Source: Dolomedes plantarius (Eukaryota > Arthropoda > Arachnida > Araneae > Dolomedidae). Taken from it: a DNA stretch of 64,000 nucleotides. Made by a program: the position numbers and the translations under genes. A model generated the notes under the pieces. It saw nothing but the letters and a program-made list of their open reading frames with translations. It was not told the DNA's origin and ran no database searches. Below, piece by piece: positions 35,319 through 46,259 of the stretch. Numbering within the stretch: position 1 is the first letter of the stretch; each line of letters starts with the position of its first letter. The stretch is from positions 63,639,222 to 63,703,221 of the forward strand of contig OU015503.1 of assembly GCA_907164885.2 (NCBI GenBank). The letters are read 5' to 3'.

Positions 35319-36150
35319 CGAAATATTACGTCCAACCTTAGTCGTCTCATTTGGGCAGTGACGTACCCCTGACTAGGCGCTTTTGCTTTTCCAGCACTGC
35401 ACGGAATTCGTTCCCCGTTTTCGGAACGATAAAAGGTGCTTGATTTACAACCTCGAACTGTCCGAAATTGGGGAATGAGAACCCCTACGAGTGGTGCAGC
35501 AATATACATGTACATCTGCGATTCTGACGCATTCACGGGGTGGGGGAGAAAATTTTTTGAATAGACTGACGTTGCTAAGTTTGGGGGGGGGGGGGTTGCA
35601 GATCGACTTCCCGAAAAGTCACATACGTTCGGTAATTACACCAGTTTCCAAGAAGGAAGGTCAAGAATGAAGGGTGTGGAATAGCTGGCTAGCTGGCTGT
35701 TGTAAGGCCACAAGATTCCTACAGAGGCGATGAATTTCTCTAGGATCATAATCTGGGAGATTGGAGATTTTATTTTTTTTATTCTCTTTTAAACAATTTA
35801 TTTAATTTTATTTTCTTTTAAACAATTTTTTTATTTTATTATTTTCTTTTCTTTTTGCAAGCATTAACATGTTAAAAATTTCAAAGGCAATAATTAAAAT
35901 TATGATGAAATTTATTACGATTTACGATAAAGATTTCATTGTACTATTAGTATTCTCATAATTTGATAAATTATGTATTAAATACATGAAATCATGATTT
36001 TTTTATGTTATGTCAACAAAACTCTTACTAATTGCAATGATACATAAAATATGATATTGCAATGATAGAAGTTCCCTCCTACATTTTCTTTTACTTTGCA
36101 CTCTAGATAAAGCCATCATAGCTAATAAAATCACATTTGAATGAAACATA
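35270..36150. other. no gene; short tandem duplication and G-run
   Basis: GGCAGTGACGAAATATTACG and its variants repeat near 35269, 35311 and 35355, each with a CTGACTGTCTCATT-like follow-up. A run of ten G lies at about 35582-35595. From 35760 on the sequence is low-complexity T/A. Confidence 0.55.
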
Positions 36151-36153
36151 ATG

Positions 36154-37804
36154 TAAAAGTGTTCGTACATTTACGATTTTCAATGAAATAGGGGTCTATC
36201 CACTAATTAAAATGAATATTTCAGAATAGGTATTTAATAATAATATCTATAATCTATTTTTAACAAAACTATATGAAACATTTTAAAAACATAGTAAAAC
36301 TTTATTTTTAAGAAACCAATAATCAAAAAGTAACAAAAACTTTATGTCACAAAAGTCATCGTACACTTGTAAAAAATCTCTACATATTAGTAAATATTTT
36401 AATTTTTCGTTAAATTAATACTCAGTAGGATGTCCTTTAGCATCCACAACAGTTTTTAAACGTCTGGGAATAGATTGCACTAGTTCTTTTGTAATTTCCG
36501 CATCAATGTATATCCATTCTTTCATCATAATTGTTTTTAGTTCGCTTTTCGTGTGAATGTGTTTTCGTACTCGAACCTCCAGTTCTCACCAAATATGTCC
36601 TTTTGGGTTTAAATCTGGCAATTGAGGGGGTATTTTCAAAACTTGTGGACAATTATAGAGACACCAGAGGCGAACGTTGAGAGCCGTGTGCTTAGGATCA
36701 TTATCTTGATAAAAAACAAAGTTGTTTACAATACTCAAATTTTGGGCTGATAATTTTAAATTGTCTTTTCAAATATTTATATAAACAACATGATTCATTA
36801 TGCCATCAATAAATACCAAATTATCTCGTCCTGATGCTGATATGTACCCCCACACAAGGACACCTCCACCGCCGTGCTTAACTGTTCCTACTGAGTTCTT
36901 CGGACTAAGTTCCTAATTTTTTTCTTCTCCATGCAATTATGCGCCCATCGAATCCAAAAATGTTAAACATGCTTTCATCGGCAAATAAGACATTATTCCA
37001 ATACGTTTGGGGCTTATTTATCATGGATAGTGTGAAGGAAAGCCTAAGCTTTCTGTTTTTCTCACTCCCAAAAATTTTCTACTGGCAGAACGCCCATATA
37101 ATCCAGCTGCTCTGAGAACTCGTCGAACAGTTTCAGGTGAAATGGAAGTAGAAAATGTTTCATTAAATTCTGCAGAAACTTTTACAGCACTCAAACGTGG
37201 ATTTTTCACAAATTTTTTAATTATAAATCTATGATCACGTTTTGTTAACTTTCCCGGACGATCTTTTCTTACGTTGTTTTCGATCCTATTTTCTTCTTTA
37301 AAGTGTTTTATCACATACTGCATAGTACAATGGGATAAATTAAGTAATTTAGCAATATTCCGAATTGATTTACCACTACTATGATGAAAAATAATCAATT
37401 TTCGAATGCTGTTTGTTGTTTCTTTACGACTACGAGCCATTTTTAAAGAATAAATAGAATATTACGGAGTAGGCAAACAAAAAATAAATCAAAACGATAT
37501 TTTAAATGCCACCAAAATTCAAAAATAAAAATAAAGTGCCAGACGATAATTTTAATTAGGAATTTATCCGAAATTATTTCAGTGTACGATGACTTTTGTG
37601 AGATAAAGTTTTTGTGACTTTTTCATAACTGGTTTCTTAAAAATAAAGTTTTACTATGATTTCAAAATATTTCATGTAGTTTTGTCAAGAATAGATTATA
37701 GATCTTATTATTAAATACCCATTCTTAAATATTCATTTTAATTAATGGATAGACCCCTATTTCATTGAAAATCGTAAGTGTACGAACACTTTTGGGAGAC
37801 ACTG
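36154..37804 (-). mobile_element. Tc1-like element with ~200-bp inverted repeats
   Basis: AAAGTGTTCGTACATTTACG near the left and its inverse near 37775-37795 start arms of about 200 bp. Shared blocks include AATAGGGGTCTATCCA, AAAATAAAGTTTTACTATG and AAAAGTCATCGTACACTT. The right end ...GGGAGACACTG is followed by TA (37805-37806). The extreme left end is damaged. Long arms recall IR/DR-type Tc1 elements. Confidence 0.75.
36415..37440 (-). pseudogene. Tc1-like transposase, decayed
   Basis: The N-terminal 139 residues are intact from ATG at 37440: MARSRKETTNSIRKLIIFHH, then two helix-turn-helix units (GKSIRNIAKLLNLSHCTMQ and SISPETVRRVLRAAGLYGR) with a basic KRDHRFIIKK linker. A frameshift near 37050 precedes NNVLFADESMFNIFG, the first Asp box. 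FVFYQDNDPKHTAL (about 36700) holds the second. The third box reads LPDLNPKGHIW, where relatives have PIEHLW, so the catalytic Glu is Gly, and a stop follows Trp. The end is at 36415. Confidence 0.85.
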
Positions 37805-37990
37805 TAATAAAAGATCGTTCAAATTTGTTTGGTTTGAATTTCCTGATTAAAAAACCTTATTTTCACGAGAGTAGTATCCGTTGATTATAGATTGACGCAC
37901 TGAATTTTGAAAAATAGTACATACGGAGAGGGATGTAATTTTTAAACTCATTGGTGTTGGATTCTCATTCTTATCTTTAACTCTGTTCTG
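37805..37990. other. inverted copy of Helitron-type repeat, left part
   Basis: On the minus strand this matches the repeat at 28560-28670 (GAACAGA(G/A)TTAAAGATAAGA and CCAACACCAATGA). Confidence 0.5.
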
Positions 37991-38433
37991 AATTGAGTCG
38001 GTGAAAGGCAAAGTGGTGTAAGGGCCTGTTCACATAGGAGTCCGTTGCGTTGCGTTAAGGAAAAGATGACGTTGAGACGAAAATAAACCAATCATAGGCC
38101 TCCAAACGATTAGCAGTGAAATTTTTAACGCCTATGATTGGTTTATTTTCGTCTCAACTTCATCTTTCCCTTAACGCTACGCAACGGACTTCTATGTGAA
38201 CAGGCCCTTAGTCAGTAAGTCAAGTGGTGTAAGTCAAAAGCGTTTTACTGCAAAAACTACAATAATTCCACTATAAAATGAACAAATTATAATTCATAAT
38301 AATTATTATGATATTGCAAATAATAATTATTTGCAATTCCACTATAAACTGAACATGGAGATTACATTTTTGCCCTCAAATAAAAAAAGTTGAAAATGTG
38401 ACTTACACCACTTTGCCTTTCACCGCCTCAATT
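37991..38433. mobile_element. MITE with AATTGAG...CTCAATT ends, host to another MITE
   Basis: GGTGAAAGGCAAAGTGGTGT (38001-38020) and its exact inverse ACACCACTTTGCCTTTCACC (38405-38424) lie within AATTGAG and CTCAATT borders. The element sits inside an inverted copy of the Helitron-type repeat found at 28560-28660, with recognisable repeat sequence on both sides. Noncoding. Superfamily not determined. Confidence 0.65.
38021..38208. mobile_element. 188-bp near-palindromic MITE
   Basis: AGGGCCTGTTCACATAGGAG and its inverse form ends of arms about 80 bp long (GTTGAGACGAAAATAAACCA inside). TA at 38019-38020 and 38209-38210 fits a 2-bp duplication. It would fold into one long hairpin. Nested in 37991-38433. 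Confidence 0.75.
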
Positions 38434-39291
38434 AATGAAAATTCACATTTTTTAATCACGATGTTTTTAGAATCAGCCTTATAGAGAATTTAGCAACGAT
38501 TATGTATTTTTTGGTTGAGCTCCCACTACACCTTAACAACGTATATTTATGATGACAGGTAATGGTAACATTCCTTACATATGTTACTTTCTGTTGAGTT
38601 TTTTTGCAAAAGAAAATATAAAACAAAGTCGCGCAGCGGCTAACTATATATAAATATGTGTTTGTGAGCATGTTGATGTTAGTGAGCATGTATGATGTTA
38701 TTTGGCGTATCACAGAGATTACGAGGTTCGCGAATACGAAATTTTAGGAAAAGGTTCCTGGCACACCTATTTAACACACCTCGATGAGCTTTTTTTAATT
38801 TTTGGTCTAAAAACCTTTTAAATAGCGAAAACAGACTAAAAACTGTTCAATTTATTCATAAATCGTTGCCATCTCTCTAGCCAATTTCTTTATTTTCAAA
38901 TCTCAATTTGAGTTAAAATTTAACGTTACATCACGTGCGAAATCTATATCGGCAAACTACCTTGGCTTTTTAATCGCTGATTTAGTTTCAGATATTTTTA
39001 AATACCGAATTGATAATTGATATACATCAAAACATGGAATTAAAAAGGAAGAAAATCGTTTCCATCGTGTTACGAGAACCAGTGACGTCATATTTGGTAT
39101 TTAAAAAAAATTAAGCTCGCAGTAAATTTAAAATCGCCTGCTAAAATAACAATATAGAGATAAAGAAAAGTTTGACTATATATGTATGTATGTGTGCGAT
39201 GTCCATAGAAATCTATCGCACGCAAGGGGCTCTCACCTCAGAGCCCAGATTTTATACAACACAGAGTGAAGCCTGGGAGCGAAGCGGCTAG
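38434..39291. other. Helitron-type repeat and 3' tail; no gene
   Basis: 38440-38660 is the inverse of the repeat at 28380-28590 (TGTTGTTAAGG(C/T)GTAGTGGGAGCTC). 38760-39291 leads into the GCGAAGCGGCTAG tail. Confidence 0.5.
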
Positions 39292-40530
39292 TTTAATATT
39301 TAAAGCATGAGAAATAGAATATTCAATTTTTAACTTTCTTTTGAATTCAAAAGTTGATTTTTTTAACCTTTCAGTGAGGGCACCTGCACAAATTTTACGA
39401 CAAATTTATTTTTTCTTACATTGTTCTAAAAAACTTACGTACTATTAAAAAAATTGGAAGAACTTCTTCAAAACTTTGCAAATTGCTTTTCAAATTTGCC
39501 TCTTATTACTTTAATGAAATAACTTGCATTTACAATAACGTAACTAAAAGTAGCGATTATGGCGCAAAAAGTACGACACACGCTTAGTCGTGCAAAAATT
39601 AATAAACACAAAAAAATTATAATTATAAATCTTAGAATAGAAAAAAATGCAAATCAATTTAATGCCAGGCAAATCAATTTAATGCCAGGAATTTAATGCC
39701 ATTCAAATCTGATAACTTTCGACGTTGTCTAAATAAATAACAGATAATGTTGGTACCGTGCCTCACTATTTTCCGTATTATTAAGGCGCCCATTGAAAAT
39801 TGGCCTGAAAGACTTGTTTCGTGAGAAAATGAATGGCACCACGGGAGAGTCATTTTTTACTTGAATACGAGTTAAGTTCAGTTCCCGCTTTCTCGAAGAA
39901 TTGCAGTAGAAATTTGTCTGGCGTTAGTATCCCGTACTGTTTCAAGTCCCCTTTTCCGCTGGGGGAAGGAATTGGGAGAGACCCTCAAAAGGGCTAACAG
40001 ATTTTATGACTGTGGGAGGGTCGCGGAGTGACAAGCAAAGGACACTTCGAAAGGGGGGAATGAAGTGTTATGCAGTAAAAACAAACCTTTCGAGAAATAA
40101 TCTGGCCGCTTGAAGGGTAGAACTGTAAAGGTTTCAGAAGCCAGGATAGGTGAATTAATCTTTCGAATTGAGCCGGTGAAAGGGTTAACAAGGCACAAGG
40201 ACAATCGCTAAAAGTAGTTGGACTCGATCTTCTCAAACCCTGTTTCTCCCATGGTCAACTTTAAGTGGGTTGTTCTAGAGTTGGAAAAGCCGAAAATCTC
40301 TACATCCTAGCTCCAAATGGAAGAACAAAAATTATAGTATATCCTGCGGCTCTCTAAACTGATATTTCAACAAAGAAAAGGGAAAGTGAATTTTATCAAC
40401 GCTATACAGACTTTATTATAGCATTCAAGCCAACAACATGAATGAACAAGCCACAGATCAAGAAGCTTTAATTTAATTTATATCAGCGTTTTGTAAGACA
40501 CAAATAAGAGGAGCATTCGTTTTTTCTTGC
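39292..40530. other. no gene seen
   Basis: A 15-bp near repeat (CAAATCAATTTAATGCCAGG at 39651 and 39668) is the only local structure. Minus-strand ORFs at 39994-40236 overlap in two frames and have no motif. Confidence 0.45.
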
Positions 40531-40985
40531 TTTCAACTTTTGTTAGTGTATTTAAGCCTTTAGTGTATAGTTAAATTTTTTTCCCACTGTCAATACTTTT
40601 TTTTTCTGTTCAAATTAATGGAGATAATGCCTTTTTACAGGGACTAATTTTTGGTTGACATGAAAAATGATTCAGATATTATATAAATTGATTGCTTTTT
40701 ACATTATTTTCAACTCATAAATGGTTTAAATGTAGATATATAAAAGCTTTCAACTTTTGTTAGTGTATTTAGGCCTGTAGTGTATAATAATGTCTAATTT
40801 CTTTTTGTATAATTAAACTTTTTTCCCACTGTCTGAATATTTTTTCTGTTCAAATTAATGGAGATAATGTTAATGTTTTTTTGCAGGGACTAATTTTTTT
40901 TATTTATTTTAAAAATGATTGATATTATAAAAATTGATTGCTTTTTACATTATTTACAACTCATAAATGATTAAGGATATATAAA
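40531..40985. repeat. ~220-bp tandem duplication
   Basis: CTTTCAACTTTTGTTAGTGT starts at 40531 and 40747. The copies share CAAATTAATGGAGATAATG and AAATTGATTGCTTTTTACAT and differ by small indels. Confidence 0.75.
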
Positions 40986-41211
40986 TGATTAAGGATAATA
41001 AAATTTAAGCAAACATATCCCGACTGGGGAATCCTCGCCTTGCAAATATTGCGAAAGGAGGATAAGGCGCCTTTGCTGTACGCCTAGCGTGGTGTGGAAA
41101 ACAGCAGTACCGTAATAAAACGCCAGTTAGTGGCCACGTTTGCAGTTTTGTCATATTTGGCTATACTGTGTTTCCTTTTCTTTAATTTCGCCCTTTTCAT
41201 TTTAATCTCAA
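40986..41211. other. GC-richer insert, possible SINE remnant
   Basis: 41020-41120 (CCCGACTGGGGAATCCTCGC and GGCGCCTTTGCTGTACGCC) stands out in base composition but has no clear pol III boxes. Confidence 0.3.
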
Positions 41212-41215
41212 TTAA

Positions 41216-41952
41216 GGGGACTCACTACTCTTAAATCTTTAAAACTTTCGATTTTTTGAAAAAGATATTTGTTAAAGCCTGATCATTTCTGAACAAAATA
41301 AAGCAAACCGCATGAAAATATTCCGTTTAGTTCCGGAGATATTGATATTCTAAATATTTAATTACAGATGAAGTTTATGGTAAGAAAGATTTTAAACTCA
41401 TTTTTCTCAAAATGTAATTTTGCATCATTCCGCAACTGATATCTCAAAAACTATGAAACATAATTCCATGAAATTTTTATCACACTATAATCATGTTATT
41501 TTATTGCGTCTGAACTAGAATTATTGCAATCACTGCATATTTTGTTTTTTTTTCAGGGGTAAATTAATGCAAAAATTAAGAAAATTTTAAGTATATTTTG
41601 AAAAGTTTAAAAAAAATTGAAAAAAAAATTGATGTTGATTGTTTTAGTTCAATTGTATTTTGATTTATTTATTTTAAATATAAAACAGGAATTATACATT
41701 TAAGTGTAAAATTAATTTCATAGTTCTGCGCGCAAGCCAGTATACAATAAAAATACTTAAAAAACAAGGTATATCTAAAGCATTTAAAAAATTATTTAAA
41801 ATTAGAGTTGAATATTTGTTTATTAAAATAAATATATCAATTTATCATATACATAAAATTGGGAAAAATTGGGAGTAAATTGAAATAGTTACAAAGAGTC
41901 AAAAAGTATGAAAATATGCCTTTTTTCCTCGACTTAAAAGTGGTGAGTCCCC
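41216..41952. mobile_element. TTAA-flanked nonautonomous element (GGGGACTCAC ends)
   Basis: TTAA at 41212-41215 and 41953-41956. Ends GGGGACTCACTACTCTTAAA and, inverted, GGGGACTCACCACTTTTAAG. 737 bp, noncoding. It shares the GGGGAC terminus and the target with the copies at 7284 and 20578. Confidence 0.8.
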
Positions 41953-42439
41953 TTAAGGCAAACTTTTTCAGTCATTTATTTTGTTTTTGTATTTCTATAA
42001 TTTCAAAACATGCTTTTCATTTCATTTTCTGTAATTTTGCACTTTTGATTTTAATCTCAGTTTTATTTCAGGGTCTTTCATTTATAGTTCTGATTTAAGT
42101 TGTGTTTAGTTTTTATTTATACTGTGTTTCCTTTTCTGTAATTTTGCCCTTTTGATTTTAATCTCAGTTTTCAGGTAAACTTCAGGTAAAAATGTTAAAA
42201 TATAGCAAAAGAAATGTTCCTCAAACTGTACTACTATATTAACTGTACTATATTCTTTTGTATGTTCTATTAGATTTAATTTCAATATTTTCTTCTACAT
42301 TATTTTGTCTATTAAAATATCTGTTACGATTTTTTATAAATATATTTTGTTTTTGTTTTTTGGCATTAATTGCTTACATTGACCGTTGTATGCATCCAAT
42401 TTTAATGTACTCCGTAGCGAAGCACGGGTATTCAGCTAG

Positions 42440-42866
42440 TACTACTATATAACTAACATATCAAATCATAACTTCCATATTCCTTATTACTCTACAATCT
42501 AATCATTTTTTTCCTGTTATAAATCATTAACTATGACCTATAATTTCCACAATACTCTATAAATTCCATATTTCATAGTATTGTATAATAATCCTATTTT
42601 GTGCCTATTATTAAACATTTACTGCTCCATAACTTCCACATTTAATATTACTCAATAATATAAATATTGTGCACTCATTATTAACTATTTAGAGCCCTAT
42701 AATTCCAATTTCACATGCACGTAATAATATGGGACACTGACATTTCCATTGAGGATTTTGAAAAAAATTGTTCCTTATTACTGTTTAACAGTTGAACTTA
42801 TATACTGAGTACTTTGGAAAGAATTATTAAATAGTACTATATAACTAACATACCAATATACATATA
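42440..42866. repeat. ~410-bp satellite array, part 3
   Basis: Continues the monomer interrupted at 25570 (TACTACTATATAAC), through ACTCTACAATCTAATC and TACTGCTCCATAACTTCCA, to the next ACTTTGGAAAGAATTATT. Confidence 0.85.
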
Positions 42867-43680
42867 TGTAACGAAAATTGCCTGCCCCCAATTTTAACCC
42901 AACGCGTATTCCAAAGTCTCTCTTTTAAGAAACCACAACCGCTCTTCTAAACTAGGAGCTACGAATAATTTATTTCATATTTTATATTTGCCATTAATGC
43001 AAGTGCCGCCGAATCTTCTCTAGGCAATAGAAATTCCAACCCCGCAATCGATGTTTAAAACCCCACTAACTTGACTGTAGTGTAATGTTTGAGACGGAGC
43101 GCTTATTAAAGCGAAAATGTTGTACCCCGTGCTTCCCAACCCCTCTACCAATCAGAGGATTGGCTGCGAGGGCGTTGAACCCAAGAGGGTGCTTGGGATC
43201 GCGGGGAGTCAGTCAGTAAGAAAGTAACAGAAGGAGAGCGTCTATGCTAGGAATCAGAGGTCTGGCGAGGTAAATGCAGACTCGTTTCACCTCTGGTTAG
43301 TAATTATTCGTGAATTAGAATTAAGACAGAGAGAGAGAATATCTGAGAGTAATGTTAAGAGGCCTGGCTAGATAGAGCAGGCTCGTCTCGCCTCCAGTGA
43401 AATAATTAGTTCTGTAAGCAGAACAGAGTAAATCTGTAACTAGATTAGAGTGTAGTAGTAGTAAGAGTCGGGGTCTGGCAAGGTGCTGTAGACTTGCCCA
43501 CCTCGTGCTCAGAGTTTTATTTAATTTTTATGTCAAGTGTGAAACTGTTTAAAACTGTAAATAAATTTATGTTCGTCTTGTACAGTGACGACTCGTTATT
43601 GCACTACCTCATTTGTCCCTATGCCATAGAAAAGAACCTAAGTGAACTTCGGTGAAAGAAAGAGGGTTCATGACAACGAC
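42867..43680. mobile_element. solo-LTR-like element
   Basis: Begins TGTAACGAAAATTGCC within the satellite and is GC-richer than its surroundings. Near the 3' end GTAAATAAATTTATG could be a poly(A) signal, followed by a U5-like GTACAGTGACGACTCG. CATATA borders both ends (42861-42866 and 43681-43686), but the right end reads ACAACGAC, not a canonical CA, so the exact 3' boundary (43675 or 43680) is open. A GAGGTCTGGC(G/A)AGGT-like box repeats at about 43257, 43358 and 43468. No coding sequence. Confidence 0.5.
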
Positions 43681-43953
43681 CATATATAATATGACCCGCA
43701 AACCCCAGTGAAGTTGATATACAGGGTGTCTCATAAAACCTTGACACATTTTAAAAATTTATAAAAAAATGTATACAAGGCAGGAACTGGAAATTCACAG
43801 ATGTGTTTTAGCATATATTAGAGTTTTTCTCTGTGTCACAAAAAGTTCAACAGAGGGCGCTAGTTGTTCCATGAAAGCGAAGGTTGTATAATGGCTAAAG
43901 TTGTAAATGGCTATTTTGCTGTCCCACAAATTTCTTATTTAGGTCCCAGAATC

Positions 43954-44313
43954 AATTGGCAACAAGACGGTGCATCGTCTCATTAGGGTATGATTGTACG
44001 AGACGTTTTAAATGTGAAATTTCTATACAGGTTAATGGGACGAGATGATCCCATCCTATGGCCGCCTCGATCTCCAGACATTACATCTCTTGACTTTTTT
44101 CTTAGGAGTTTTGTCAAAAGCAAAGTTTATTCAATAAAAGTGGACACTGTTGAAGAACTAAAAAAACGCATAGTTGCTGCAATTTCATGTATTACGGAAT
44201 CCATTTTGGAACACACATGGGCTGAAGTGGATTACCGAATTGACACCTCCGTGCCACAAGAAAAACACATATTGAAATTTATTAACAATACTAAAAAAAC
44301 CTGTAATATATAA
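43954..44313 (+). pseudogene. mariner-like transposase C-terminal half
   Basis: NWQQDGASSH (second acidic box) is followed by a TAG (43987-43989), then in the same frame VRDVLNVKFLYRLMGRDDPI, WPPRSPDITSLDFFLRSFVK (third acidic box) and a helical tail with EELKKRIVAAISCI and YRIDTSVPQEKHI, stop at 44313. The region before 43954 is too decayed to read and the first catalytic box is missing. Same family as the relic at 690-1674. Confidence 0.8.
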
Positions 44314-44367
44314 GGAAACACGTATGTGAATTTCTAGTTCCTATCATAAGAACTGTTTTTAATAAAA

Positions 44368-45046
44368 CCAGGGGCTACACCCCTAGGCTCGCTACGCTCG
44401 CTCCTCTGTTATAGCTAATAAAGAGATACATTTGGGGTGATTATCGGGCAATGTAACAGCTTCCATCCATTTACTGTTGTCACCCTTAATGCGAAGGACG
44501 TTTCATCGCTGTTGAATTATCAGCTTTAAAATTCAATTAAAAATCGAAAATTTAAGATATAACTTGAAATGAGGTTTATATGAATAAAAAAGCTTTCAGC
44601 TTCCAGATGAAGTAAATATTTTCTTTGTAAGATAAAAACTCGAGGAGCATCGATATTACATCCACATAGGGGACGATATTTCTTGAAAAACTGTGTTTAA
44701 TTTTTTCATGAAAATATTAGTCTGTTTTAAAATATTTTTAAACAAATGAGGTCTAGTTTGAAAGAGAAATGTCTGTAGTCTTAGACTGTAAAGAGATCAA
44801 AATTCTACGATCATTTTTTGGCGAGTTATCGTAATCTGAAGATGTAAAAGTCAATATTTTCCCACAAAACATAGAATAATAAAAAAAACGTAAAGTCTGA
44901 CGAAGATGAGACATGTCTAACTTTGGTACCCCCATTTTTCTGCATCCATTGGTATCACTCTCGACCCCATATCCCCAGCGGTTTCGGAGGAGATAGCGTG
45001 ACACGCTTTTGACAGCGGCAGCGGGAGTTACTTTTTTTAGAATAGA
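44368..45046 (-). mobile_element. small nonautonomous Helitron nested in mariner
   Basis: On the minus strand it begins near TCTATTCTAAAAAAAGTAAC (45046) and ends in a short hairpin AGGGGTGTAGCCCCTGG (to 44368). The interior matches the start of the outer Helitron (25745-25870): TTCAGATTACGATAACTCG and AAAATGATCGTAGAATTTTG. The exact 5' base does not follow an A, so that boundary is approximate. Confidence 0.6.
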
Positions 45047-45087
45047 GAAATTTTTTAAAAGTGTCAAGGTTTTTTGAGACACCCTTA

Positions 45088-45471
45088 TAATAAATGACTG
45101 CTTTTGAGGCCTTACTCACTAAACCCCAATGAATAGTATATGATAAATATGCCTTGTTCAATTCCTATTTACCAGTTAGTATATCATAAATATGCATGTT
45201 TCAAGAGCCCCTACTTACAAGTCTCATTAAAGATTCTACAAGAAATATGCCCACTTTCAAGTGCTACTTACCAGTGACCCGCATCCACCAGCGTGTCCCC
45301 CATGTGACTGATTCTGGCCAATTATATAATTTCAAAACCCAGGGAAAATGTCCATTATAAAAACGCCTGCAGCGGAAGGCTTATCCACTTCGTTTTTTTT
45401 CTCATTCATTCAGACATGTAAGCAGCTACTGTCTAAATATCTTTCTTTCCACACCTCGGCAAGTCTGGTTA
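45088..45471. other. no gene; short diverged repeats
   Basis: ATATGATAAATATGCC and ATATCATAAATATGCATG at about 45137 and 45181 suggest a decayed minisatellite of roughly 45-55 bp. Confidence 0.4.
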
Positions 45472-46059
45472 GCCCAGTCAAAATAGGTTTTATGGCTAAA
45501 AAAAATATGAAAGTTTTTAAAATTGGTGGAGATGTTTGTTTAGGCATGCTAATGAACATACTAAAAGTCCCCACCGATCAGACTTGAGGTCTCGCCGCCA
45601 TCTTGGAAAATGTGTACACTTTTTTGGTTTTTAGGAAATAACTTTAAAAATATTGATTTTATAAAAATTAATTAAATACAAAAATTAAAGAGCATTAAAT
45701 TATGAACAAAAATCATTCATAACATTTTTTTATATGTCTAACAGGAACAAACATAACTAACTTTGAAAAGAGTGCACTATCACACCTGGGACGCACAAGC
45801 GCGGTTCGCCATCGCGGTGGGGGGAAATACCCCCGCATGTGCATACCATAATTAGCCAAATTTGTTTTACATTAAATGGGAAGGTTTTTTGTATTTTTTC
45901 AAATAACTAGGGAAATATTAACTTTACGCAAAAAAAGTCTATTACAAAAGTTAAAAAACATTAAATTATGTACAAAAACGATTTTATACATTTTTGTCGT
46001 AAACCTAACAGGAACGAAGATATTGACTATAAAATGCGCGTTGATAATGGAGGTAGCTT
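45472..46059. repeat. left terminal inverted repeat of the 45472-49639 element
   Basis: Matches 49043-49639 inverted. It contains a GC-rich module (about 45735-45855) with CGCGGTTCGCCATCGCGGTG and CCGCATGTGCATACCATAAT, also present twice on the gene-start side. Confidence 0.9.
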
Positions 46060-46259
46060 TAAAGTCTCGTTGCAGGCGCTCTTTTTTGAATATCTAACAT
46101 CTTCCACATTTCGGCATTCTTTAAACACAAGAAAATAGATTTTAATGTTTTTGGCTATGTAGATAATTAATCATTATTAATTTTATACATGAATGTAGTA
46201 AACTTGGGGGTATTCACTATCAGATTTCCATTGCGAATAATTGTTCAAGCTTATCTACT

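Larger units (their letters stand above)
26746..39291 (+). mobile_element. candidate inner Helitron (ends paired by position)
   Basis: Left end TCTATATTAATAAAAGCGAA follows A26745. Right end GGGAGCGAAGCGGCTAG (to 39291) precedes T39292. Both ends obey the Helitron A/T rule and are nested inside 25571-42439. Pairing them as one element is inference; they could belong to two different copies. Confidence 0.4.
25571..42439 (+). mobile_element. 16.9-kb composite insertion with Helitron termini
   Basis: Left end TCTTATTATTAAAAGAGAAT directly follows A25570. Right end GCGAAGCACGGGTATTCAG then CTAG (42436-42439) precedes T42440. Joining 25570 to 42440 rebuilds the satellite monomer through AATTATTC(T)A|TACTACTATATAAC with one substitution relative to the copy at 23467. 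So everything between entered at one satellite site, by one event or by later nesting inside a Helitron. The interior holds further Helitron ends, Rep/helicase relics, a pogo-like element, a Tc1 relic and MITEs. Confidence 0.7.
43722..45085 (+). mobile_element. mariner-like element carrying a nested Helitron
   Basis: CAGGGTGTCTCATAAAACCT after TA (43720-43721) and, inverted, AGGGTGTCTCAAAAAACCTT before TA (45086-45087). TTGACAC(A/T)TTTTAAAAA follows on both sides. Most of the transposase 5' half is deleted. Confidence 0.8.
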
